Below, in pieces: positions 1 to 5,471 of a DNA stretch of 5,471 nucleotides (position 1 is its first letter; each line of letters begins with the position of its first letter). A program made the position numbers and the translations under genes. The notes beneath the pieces were generated by a model. That model saw only the letters and a list, made by a program, of their open reading frames with translations, was not told the DNA's origin and searched no databases. This stretch comes from Chloroflexota bacterium (GTDB lineage Bacteria; Chloroflexota; Limnocylindria; QHBO01), in contig VBJX01000050.1 of assembly GCA_005879775.1 (NCBI GenBank), positions 1 through 5,471 on the forward strand, in the 5' to 3' direction.

Positions 1-897
1 GTGCGCACGGTGGAGATCCTGGCCGAGATCGGGCTTCCGCCAGGCGTGATCAACATCGTGCACGGCGGCGCCGAGGCGGTCACCGAGCTCTGCAGCCACC
101 CCGAGGTGGATGCCATCAGCTTCGTCGGCTCGGCCAAGGTGGCGCGCATCGTGTACGAGACCGCTGCCCAGCACGGGAAGCGGGTCCAGGCCCTGGGCGG
201 TGCCAAGAACCACATCATCGTGATGCCCGATGCCGTCCTGGAGCCCTCGATCGAGAACATCACCGAGTCGGCATTCGGCAATGCCGGCCAGCGCTGCCTG
301 GCCGGGTCGGTGATGACCGTGGTCGGCAAGGCGGCCGATGAGTTCCTGCCGCGCTTCGTCGAGCGGGCGGATCGGATCACCATGGGCTTTGGGCTCGATG
401 AGGGGATCGAGCTGGGGCCGGTCATTCGCGACGACAGCCGGCAGCGGATCCTGGGCTACGTCGAGCGCGGCGTGTCGAGCGGCGAGGCTCACTTCCTGCG
501 CGACGGACGCGAGGGGACGCCGGCCAAGGGCTTCTTCGTAGGTCCCACCATCCTGGAGATCGACCCCGCCGCCGAAATGGCTCGTGATGAGCTCTTTGGG
601 CCGGTCCTCTCGGTCCTCAAGGCCGATTCGGTCGACTCCGCGCTCGAGCTGATGCGCACCACTAATGACTATGGCAATGCCGGCTCGATCTTCACCAGCT
701 CAGGCAAGGCGGCGCGCGAGTTCAAGCGCCGATCGTCGGCGGGGATGCTGGGCGTCAACATCGGGGTCTCCGCACCGATGGCCTTCTTCCCGTTCAGCGG
801 GCGCCGCAACAGCTTCTTCGGCGACCTGCACGTCACCGGGCGCGACGGGGTCGAGTTCTACACCACGAAGAAGATGGTGACGACCCGCTGGTTCTAG
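1..897 (+). CDS. mmsA: Methylmalonate-semialdehyde dehydrogenase (CoA-acylating), C-terminal part
   Basis: Cytosolic aldehyde dehydrogenase of the MmsA/IolA type. The family oxidises methylmalonate or malonate semialdehyde with NAD+ and CoA to propionyl-CoA or acetyl-CoA, in valine, beta-alanine or inositol breakdown. The frame is open from base 1; the GTG there is probably an internal Val codon, because family members have about 490-500 residues and only 298 are present, so roughly the first 190-200 lie outside the window. Seen: the FVGS cofactor-site motif (residues 41-44), QALGGAKNH (63-71), the catalytic cysteine in GQRCLAGS (Cys99), ELFGPVL (197-203) and a C-terminal PFSGRRNSFFGD segment (264-275). 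In ordinary aldehyde dehydrogenases the position before LGG is the general-base Glu; here it is Ala64, as is typical of the CoA-dependent subfamily. That separates this protein from hydrolytic family members. The actual substrate is not decided by the sequence. It ends with TAG, and a hairpin begins 5 bases later. Confidence 0.9.
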   Translation: MRTVEILAEIGLPPGVINIVHGGAEAVTELCSHPEVDAISFVGSAKVARIVYETAAQHGKRVQALGGAKNHIIVMPDAVLEPSIENITESAFGNAGQRCLAGSVMTVVGKAADEFLPRFVERADRITMGFGLDEGIELGPVIRDDSRQRILGYVERGVSSGEAHFLRDGREGTPAKGFFVGPTILEIDPAAEMARDELFGPVLSVLKADSVDSALELMRTTNDYGNAGSIFTSSGKAAREFKRRSSAGMLGVNIGVSAPMAFFPFSGRRNSFFGDLHVTGRDGVEFYTTKKMVTTRWF

Positions 898-902
898 TTG
901 AT

Positions 903-965
903 GGCGCGGCGGGCAACCACCTGGGCCGGCTAACGCAACGGCCTGCGGTGGGGGCCCGCCGCGCC
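903..965 (+). terminator. Long hairpin after mmsA, probable terminator
   Basis: Perfect 12-bp inverted repeat: GGCGCGGCGGGC at 903-914 pairs with GCCCGCCGCGCC at 954-965. The 39-base interior can pair further: CCACC (917-921) with GGTGG (947-951), and GGCCG (924-928) with CGGCC (939-943), closing on a 10-base loop. The hairpin begins 5 bases after the mmsA stop. It is followed by TTCTT and then a C/T-rich stretch, a poor but recognisable U-tract. Position and tail favour transcription termination. The loop is longer than in a typical intrinsic terminator, so a different structured element is possible. Confidence 0.65.
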
Positions 966-1009
966 TTCTTCCCAATTCCCCTGCCCGCCACCACCTCCGC
1001 CGCGTTCAC

Positions 1010-1891
1010 ATGAGCGAGCGCAAGGGGCCGGCGGCGATCTTCGTCAACGAGGGCGCCGCCTCGGCGCGCAGCGCTCGGGTGCAGAGCGCCGTTGCCCTGA
1101 CGCGTCGGGCGCTCGACGCGGACCTGCACGTCATCGCCACGCGCGTCCCGGATGAGCTCAGGACATTCATCGACGAGCACCTCGATGGGTACCGGACCGT
1201 GGTCATCGCCGGCGGTGACGGGTCGCTGGGAGTGGCGTTCAACGCCGTCGCCGGCCGCGACCTGACCCTCGGCCATATCCCCGCCGGCTTCGGCAATGCC
1301 ACTGCCCACCTGCTTCGCCTGCCCCGGCATCCCGCCGCGCTCGCCGGCCTGCTGACGAGCGGGGAGGCGCGCTCGACCGACCTGGTGGCGGTGGACGGCC
1401 GCGTGGCGCTCTTCGCGGGAGCCGGCTGGGATGCCGTGGTGGCGCGGCGCTACGCGGAGGCGGGTGCGCGCCGGTTGCGTGGCTGGGCGGGCGCGATCAC
1501 CTCCTCGATCCCCGACCTCCTCCGCCGCCACAGCGTGCGGGTGGAGATCGACGGCGAGCCGGCGTACGAGGGCCCGCTCACCGTCCTCGTCGCGAGCACC
1601 ACCCCGTACTACGGTCGCGGACTGCTCGTGAACCCTGGCGCCCGACCGGATCGGGGCCAGCTGACCGTCCGCATCTACCCGGGGCCGCTGGCACGCCAGG
1701 CGGTCGAATCGGTGCGCTGGCTGGCCCACCGGCGCCCATCGGCCCCGGGCAGGCAGGCCACGTTAGTGACCCTTGCCAGCCTTGATGGCCGCTCAGTTCC
1801 TGTCCAGGCTGACGGAGATGTCGTCGGCGAGGCTGCGTCCTGGACGTTCGAGGTGCGGATAGCCGCCGTGCGGCTCATCGGGCACTGGTGA
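1010..1891 (+). CDS. Diacylglycerol/sphingosine-kinase-family catalytic protein (YegS/DgkB-like)
   Basis: Member of the DAGK catalytic-domain family, soluble ATP-dependent kinases that phosphorylate lipid alcohols such as diacylglycerol. The lipid substrate cannot be read from the sequence. Length (293 residues) is normal for the bacterial family. Seen: an N-terminal beta-strand AAIFVNEGAA (8-17), the nucleotide-binding glycine motif VVIAGGDGSLG (64-74), LGHIPAGFGNATAH (87-100) where the family usually has a G-T-G/x-N-D element, AGAGWDA (136-142) opening the second domain, and VQADGDVVGE (265-274), the usual C-terminal DG motif. There is no transmembrane segment or signal peptide. The ATG at 1010 fits the family N-terminus, but no Shine-Dalgarno precedes it: the upstream bases are pyrimidine-rich and include CACCTCC at 992-998. 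It lies 44 bases past the mmsA hairpin. No clear promoter is visible in that space, so read-through or a non-canonical promoter is possible. Confidence 0.85.
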   Translation: MSERKGPAAIFVNEGAASARSARVQSAVALTRRALDADLHVIATRVPDELRTFIDEHLDGYRTVVIAGGDGSLGVAFNAVAGRDLTLGHIPAGFGNATAHLLRLPRHPAALAGLLTSGEARSTDLVAVDGRVALFAGAGWDAVVARRYAEAGARRLRGWAGAITSSIPDLLRRHSVRVEIDGEPAYEGPLTVLVASTTPYYGRGLLVNPGARPDRGQLTVRIYPGPLARQAVESVRWLAHRRPSAPGRQATLVTLASLDGRSVPVQADGDVVGEAASWTFEVRIAAVRLIGHW

Positions 1892-2100
1892 TCCGCCGCA
1901 CCACAACTCGAAGGGCCTCGGTTGCGCCGTAACTGGCCGCGAATTATCGTCGGAGCCCTCACGTAGCCCCCGGACATCGGCCATCCAGCCGACCGCAACC
2001 TGCGGCGCGAAGCGCCCAGACCAGGAGGTGCCCATCCCGGCGATCTCACGAGACTGCTGCTCACGATGTTCCCCGTGACAACTCGCTCTGGAGAAGACCA
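1892..2100 (+). other. Non-coding leader upstream of the secreted-protein gene
   Basis: The 209 bases between two same-strand genes contain no convincing reading frame and probably hold the promoter and 5' leader of the gene at 2101. A weak sigma70-like pair is visible: TTGCGC (1922-1927), 16 bases, then TTATCG (1944-1949); I would not rely on it. Two small adjacent hairpins are possible: CCGCA/TGCGG (1993-1997 with 2001-2005) and GGCGC/GCGCC (2004-2008 with 2012-2016). A Shine-Dalgarno-like AGGAGGTG sits at 2023-2030 with no start codon at a usable distance. The function of these elements is unknown, and short hairpins arise easily in GC-rich DNA. Confidence 0.35.
2090..2096 (+). promoter_or_regulatory. 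Ribosome binding site that fixes the TTG start at 2101
   Basis: GGAGAAG lies 4 bases before the TTG (7 bases counted from GGAG). No ATG or GTG in the same frame lies nearby upstream, and the signal peptide begins directly at this TTG, so the rare start codon is well supported. Confidence 0.75.
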
Positions 2101-3993
2101 TTGAGAACACACCGGCTGCTGGTCGTGCTGACCAGCCTCGCCCTTCTCTTGTCGGCCATGGCCGGCACCGTATCCGCCAAGTCCAGCGGCCTCGGCACCA
2201 CTGCTCTACAGAAGGTGCAGCACCTTGGCACGACCCGGATCACCGGCAGCGCGCCGAAGGCCATCGAGCCGAGCTCGCTCGCAGGCGAGGTGCGCCCTGA
2301 CCCCGAGCTGGCGGCAGACGCGGCTAACCCGTACATCAAGAACAACACCCAGGCCTCGCGTGTTCCCTCGGCGCACGTGCCGCGCCCTGCACCGCAGGAC
2401 ATCGTGGATGCAACCAGTTCGACCACAAATTTCGCAGGCGTCAATCACTTCGTGCAGCGCACATCAGGCACGGGCATTTATGCCAACACCCAGTTCAGTC
2501 TCGAGCCCCCTGACCAGGGCCTGTGCGTCGGCAACAACTTCGTGCTCGAAACCGTCAACACCGTGGTCCGGGTTCGCAGCTATGCGGGCGCCAACCTGAC
2601 CGCCGCGGAGCCGATCAACCAGTTCTTCGGCCTCGCCCCGGAGATCATCCGCTCCAACCCGCTCGTCTTCGGGGACTTCACCAGCGATCCGAAGTGCTAT
2701 TACGACGCACCGAGCCAGCGCTGGTTCCTGACGGTGCTGCAGCTCGACGTCGATTCCGCCTCTGGCGACTTCGGCAACCATGCGCATCAGTATCTGGCTG
2801 TGAGCCAGACGGCCGATCCGACCCTCGGCTGGTATCTGTTCAACTTTGACGTGACCGATGACGGCACGAACGGCACGCCGACTCACCCGAGCTGCCCGTG
2901 CTATGGCGATCAGCCCTTGATCGGAGCTGACGCCAACGGGTTCTACATCACCACCAACGAGTTCCCCATCCACAACGCCGGCTTCAATGGCGCAAACGTG
3001 TACGCCATGAGCAAGGCGGGCCTGGAGGCCAACTCGATCACCAGCCTTACGGCATTCAACGAGCCGACGCTGGCCGAGGGTCAGGCCTACAGCCTTCAGC
3101 CGACGACCACGCCCGCGGGAGCATCTTCCGCATCGGTGAACAACGGCACCGAGTACTTCCTCTCGGCGCTCGAATTCACCGGGGGCCTGGACAATCGGAT
3201 CGCCCTCTGGGCACTCACCAACACGGGAAGCCTCTCATCGACCCCTGCGCTCAGCATGCACGTCAAGGTCCTCGACAGCGAGGTCTACGGCCTGCCGGCT
3301 GCGATCCAGCAGCGGTCCGGGCCAGCGCCGCTCAGAGCGCTGCTCAAGACATCGCTGGCAAGCTCCGTCCTCGGCGTGAGGCCGGCGAGCCTGCCGATCA
3401 GCCTGGTGCAGTCGAACGATGACCGCATGAACCAGGCGATCTACCTCAACGGTCATGTCTGGGGTGCCCTCAACACCCGCATGAAGTCGCCGACCGGGGC
3501 GATTCGCACCGGAATTGCCTGGTTCGACGTCGCTGCCTCATGGAGTGGCTCGACCCTTGGCGGTTCCGTCAGCGCGGATGGCTACGTGGCTGTGCAGAAC
3601 GACAACGTGGTCTTCCCGTCGGTGGCGGCCAACGCCAGCGGCGACGTGCTCGTGGCGTTCACCCTGCTCGGGCAGGACTATTTCCCGAGCGCCGCCTACG
3701 CCTGGCTTGACCCGAATGACGGAACCGGAGACGTCAACGTCGTGTCGTGGGGCATCGGGCCGCAGGATGGCTTCACCGGCTACATCACGCTCGACCCGGT
3801 CGACCACAGCATCGCGCGTTGGGGCGATTACAGTGCCGCCACCGCCGATGAGTCAGGCAACATCTGGTTTGCCACCGAGACCATCAACCAGTCGTGTGGC
3901 CTCAGCACGTTCGTGAACACCGGCTTCACGTGCGGGAGCACGCGAACGATCTTCGCCAACTGGGGCACCACGATCGCGAAGGTCACCCCGTAG
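2101..3993 (+). CDS. Large secreted protein of unknown function, probable beta-propeller
   Basis: A 630-residue exported protein. Residues 1-26 form a classical signal peptide: Arg/His near the start, a Leu-rich core (6-17), then VSA before Lys27, a signal peptidase I site. There is no lipobox Cys, no C-terminal membrane anchor and no sorting signal, so it is probably released. Residues 27 to about 110 are low in hydrophobics and may be a linker or propeptide. From there to the end, repeated beta-strand-like segments with aromatic and Asp/Gly turns suggest a propeller: DPKCYYDAPSQRWF (196-209), GDQPLIGADANGFYITTNEF (269-288), FPSVAANASGDVLVAF (505-520) and RWGDYSAATADESGNIWF (573-590). Sialidase Asp-boxes (SxDxGxTW) are absent, and I see no catalytic motif. 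Six cysteines (142, 199, 265, 267, 599, 611) could form disulfides. I recognise the RWGDYS-ending and GDQPLIGAD segments as recurring in uncharacterised bacterial secreted proteins, from memory only. The gene has its own leader and ends before a hairpin shared with the converging cinA. Confidence 0.85.
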   Translation: MRTHRLLVVLTSLALLLSAMAGTVSAKSSGLGTTALQKVQHLGTTRITGSAPKAIEPSSLAGEVRPDPELAADAANPYIKNNTQASRVPSAHVPRPAPQDIVDATSSTTNFAGVNHFVQRTSGTGIYANTQFSLEPPDQGLCVGNNFVLETVNTVVRVRSYAGANLTAAEPINQFFGLAPEIIRSNPLVFGDFTSDPKCYYDAPSQRWFLTVLQLDVDSASGDFGNHAHQYLAVSQTADPTLGWYLFNFDVTDDGTNGTPTHPSCPCYGDQPLIGADANGFYITTNEFPIHNAGFNGANVYAMSKAGLEANSITSLTAFNEPTLAEGQAYSLQPTTTPAGASSASVNNGTEYFLSALEFTGGLDNRIALWALTNTGSLSSTPALSMHVKVLDSEVYGLPAAIQQRSGPAPLRALLKTSLASSVLGVRPASLPISLVQSNDDRMNQAIYLNGHVWGALNTRMKSPTGAIRTGIAWFDVAASWSGSTLGGSVSADGYVAVQNDNVVFPSVAANASGDVLVAFTLLGQDYFPSAAYAWLDPNDGTGDVNVVSWGIGPQDGFTGYITLDPVDHSIARWGDYSAATADESGNIWFATETINQSCGLSTFVNTGFTCGSTRTIFANWGTTIAKVTP

Positions 3994-4016
3994 GCGGCTA
4001 GACCCCACTCAGATCT

Positions 4017-4048
4017 ACGAGGCCCGCCGGTCCGCTGGCGGGCCTCGT
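4017..4048. terminator. Strong hairpin between converging genes, probable bidirectional terminator
   Basis: A perfect 12-bp stem: ACGAGGCCCGCC (4017-4028) pairs with GGCGGGCCTCGT (4037-4048). Inside it a G-T wobble (4029/4036) and a G-C pair (4030/4035) can close a TCCG tetraloop. It lies 23 bases after the stop of the plus-strand secreted-protein gene and 5 bases after the stop of minus-strand cinA, filling most of the 60-base gap. Neither side has a T-run, so it is not a textbook intrinsic terminator. Placement still argues for ending or protecting both transcripts. Confidence 0.7.
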
Positions 4049-4053
4049 CGCTG

Positions 4054-5190
4054 TCAGCCGAATGCGCGGCGAACGGTATCCATGGCGGCGAAGGCCGCGC
4101 GCCGCTGGCGCTGCGGCCCGCTGCCGTGAATCCGCGTCCGGGTGAGCGGCAGGCTCACTCGACCCCCCTCGATGGCGACCTCGACGCGGCTCCGGCCGTG
4201 ATCATCCTGCGACTTGAGGTCGAGGCGAACCACAGCGTCGGCGGTGGGGGCAGCTGCGGCGACTGAGCGATCGGGGACCAGCAGTCCGCCGACGTAGGCA
4301 ATGTCCGGGGCCTGGCACTCGGAGAGGATCGCAAGGAGCGCTCCCGCGGTTCCGGACTCGACGGAGGCGAGCGACCCACAGCCGTGTTGCGCGAGCCCAT
4401 GCAATGCCACCTTGGCGAGAGTCTCCTCATCGGTTCCGTAGACGTGGTCGCCGAGAAGACGAACTGCCTGAGCGAGGGGAAATGCCAGGCGTGCTGGATC
4501 AGCGCGTGTCGAAAAGCGCAGGTGCACTCCGTCGTCCCGCGCGTAGATGCCGGCCGAGATCCCGTCGCCTGGCCTGCCGAGGAGCTCGCCGAGAGCCTCA
4601 CCGACCGCTGATTCTCCGAGCCCAAAGGTCTTCACAGTGCGAACGTGGAGCGGACTGAGCGCAAAGTGCGCCTCCAGACGCGGCACCACTTGATCGCTCC
4701 ACATGCGGCGCATCTCGGAGGGAACCCCGGGCAGCAGCACGACCACCGAGCCGTCGCGGTCGACCCACCAACCGGGAGCCGAGCCGATGGGGTTGGGAAG
4801 CGCCTCCGCCGATGGCACGCGCAACGCCTGCCGCAGGTTCGAGGCCGGCATGGGTCCGTAGGCGGCGAAGCGCTGCCGGAGCTCCGACTCGAGCGCCGGA
4901 TCGGGCGCGAGCTCCTCTCCCAGCGCAGCGGCCAGCCCCTCCCGGGTCAGGTCGTCGTGGGTCGGTCCCAGGCCGCCGGTGGCGACGACAAGGTCCGCCG
5001 CGTCACGCGCCTCGGCGAACGCGGCCGCGATCGCTGCCCGATCATCGGGCAGCTGGCGCACGGTGCGCAGGTCCACGCCCAGCCCAGCCAGCTTGGCGGC
5101 AAGGTGAGCGGCGTTGGTGTCGACGATCTCGCCGAGCAGGATCTCGGTCCCGATGCTCAGGAGGATCGCGCGCGGCGTCCCGTCCGGCAT
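4054..5190 (-). CDS. cinA: CinA-family protein: ADP-ribose pyrophosphatase-like domain plus a shortened NMN-deamidase-like domain
   Basis: Cytosolic CinA protein. In characterised members the N-terminal (COG1058, MoCF-fold) domain hydrolyses ADP-ribose and the C-terminal (PncC) domain deamidates nicotinamide mononucleotide in NAD salvage. Seen in the N-terminal domain: SIGTEILLGEIVDTNAAHLA (12-31), the hallmark TGGLGPTHDDLT (71-82) and LLPGVPSEM (152-160). The middle domain (about 180-258) ends in VYGTDEETLAKV. The C-terminal domain is recognisable at its start, where ESGTAG (278-283) replaces the usual ESCTGG and Ser279 matches the catalytic serine, and at its end (RQRRAAFAAMDTVRRAF, 361-377). 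The part between is much shorter than normal: no Tyr-Ser-Asn...Lys segment and no TGIAGPGG motif. Total length is 378 against about 400-430 in the family. NMN deamidase activity is therefore doubtful, while the N-terminal activity should remain. The ATG lies 3 bases after the stop of the upstream gene, without a clear ribosome site, suggesting translational coupling. Confidence 0.9.
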   Translation of the reverse strand: MPDGTPRAILLSIGTEILLGEIVDTNAAHLAAKLAGLGVDLRTVRQLPDDRAAIAAAFAEARDAADLVVATGGLGPTHDDLTREGLAAALGEELAPDPALESELRQRFAAYGPMPASNLRQALRVPSAEALPNPIGSAPGWWVDRDGSVVVLLPGVPSEMRRMWSDQVVPRLEAHFALSPLHVRTVKTFGLGESAVGEALGELLGRPGDGISAGIYARDDGVHLRFSTRADPARLAFPLAQAVRLLGDHVYGTDEETLAKVALHGLAQHGCGSLASVESGTAGALLAILSECQAPDIAYVGGLLVPDRSVAAAAPTADAVVRLDLKSQDDHGRSRVEVAIEGGRVSLPLTRTRIHGSGPQRQRRAAFAAMDTVRRAFG

Positions 5191-5193
5191 CGG

Positions 5194-5471
5194 TCAGGCG
5201 AAGCGCTCGCGCAGCGGCGCTGCAACACGATCGGCCAGCAGCTGCAGCCCGTCGGGTCCGTCGGACGCCGGCATGATCAGGATCAGGTGATCGGCGCCGG
5301 CCTCCGCGAATCCGGCGGCAGTCTCGAGCATCGCCGCGTGGTCGCCGTCGCGCAGGAATGACTGGGCGCTGATCTCGATCTCAGCCGGGTCGCGGCCGAT
5401 CGCCTGGCAGTGGCGGAGCAGGATGTCCCGCTTCTCGATGAAGGTGGATGGATCTCCGGTCTGGTTCCAGC
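5194..5471 (-). CDS. Luciferase-like (LLM class) F420/flavin-dependent oxidoreductase, C-terminal part
   Basis: Only the last 91 residues are in the window; the 5' end lies beyond the right edge. I translated this frame by hand from the reverse strand: it opens with WNQTGDPSTFIEKRDILLRH and continues through AIGRDPAEIEIS to a TGA at 5194-5196. The WN-x-x-GDP...F-x-x-K...L-x-x-HC-x-x-x-GRDPAEIE pattern, followed by an alpha-helix and GADHLILIM, is typical of the C-terminal end of LLM-class TIM-barrel oxidoreductases, many annotated as F420-dependent. The cofactor and substrate cannot be decided from this piece, because the cofactor-binding part is missing. The stop is 3 bases before the cinA ATG, so the two genes are almost certainly co-transcribed, with this one first. 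Confidence 0.8.
   Translation of the reverse strand, partial: WNQTGDPSTFIEKRDILLRHCQAIGRDPAEIEISAQSFLRDGDHAAMLETAAGFAEAGADHLILIMPASDGPDGLQLLADRVAAPLRERFA

Noticed and set aside
1..3. GTG at base 1 as a true start of the dehydrogenase
   Set aside because: The protein would lack about 190-200 N-terminal residues of the family; the codon sits at the window edge and is most simply an internal Val.
833..1729. Long open frame on the minus strand (298 codons) opposite the lipid-kinase-like gene
   Set aside because: Its translation is rich in Arg, Ala, Gly, Asp and His with no recognisable motif, and it lies opposite a gene with clear family motifs. This is a GC-rich antisense shadow.
1920..2000. 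GGTTGCG (1920-1926) can pair with CGCAACC (1994-2000) across the leader
   Set aside because: Seven base pairs enclosing 67 bases, competing with a local hairpin; not convincing without conservation.
992..2030. CACCTCC at 992-998 is exactly complementary to GGAGGTG at 2024-2030
   Set aside because: A 7-base match about 1 kb apart in GC-rich DNA is expected by chance; both are ribosome-site-like or anti-ribosome-site-like words.
2028..2078. 16-codon frame with three cysteines starting at GTG in the leader
   Set aside because: It starts within its own Shine-Dalgarno-like sequence, so the spacing is wrong, and there is no other coding evidence.
2101..3993. Sialidase annotation for the secreted protein
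   Set aside because: The fold may be propeller-like, but no Asp-box or sialidase catalytic motif is visible, so a function name would be unsupported.
4645..5361. Plus-strand open frame of 238 codons opposite cinA and the oxidoreductase gene
   Set aside because: It spans the junction of two well-supported minus-strand genes and has a low-complexity Arg/Gly/Gln composition, so it is a shadow frame.
1..5471. Defence, mobile or CRISPR-type system
   Set aside because: No transposase, integrase, repeat array, direct terminal repeats or toxin-antitoxin-like pair was seen; the genes are metabolic or of unknown secreted type.

Overview
The window is GC-rich bacterial DNA with compact genes and GTG/TTG as well as ATG starts. 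Gene content is a CoA-acylating aldehyde dehydrogenase, a lipid-kinase-like protein, a large secreted protein, CinA, and an F420/flavin-type luciferase-like oxidoreductase. This points to a high-GC environmental lineage such as Chloroflexota or Actinomycetota. The lineage is an inference from gene style only; there is no rRNA or other phylogenetic marker here.

Layout. (1) 1-897 (+): C-terminal part of a methylmalonate-semialdehyde dehydrogenase, cut by the left edge. (2) 903-965: a long hairpin with perfect 12-bp arms followed by a short T-rich stretch, a probable terminator. (3) 1010-1891 (+): a diacylglycerol/sphingosine-kinase-family catalytic protein. (4) 1892-2100: non-coding leader with a good Shine-Dalgarno just before the next gene. 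(5) 2101-3993 (+): a 630-residue exported protein, probably a beta-propeller, of unknown function. (6) 4017-4048: a strong hairpin between converging genes. (7) 4054-5190 (-): CinA with an intact N-terminal domain and a shortened C-terminal domain. (8) 5194-5471 (-): C-terminal end of a luciferase-like monooxygenase, 3 bases upstream of cinA in the same direction and cut by the right edge.

The three plus-strand genes look like separate transcription units: a hairpin follows mmsA, and the secreted-protein gene has its own 209-base leader. The two minus-strand genes look like one transcript. No shared pathway joins the five genes. I see no mobile element, CRISPR array, RNA gene or defence system, and I read this as an ordinary chromosomal region. 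The points most worth following are the uncharacterised secreted protein and the reduced CinA C-terminal domain.
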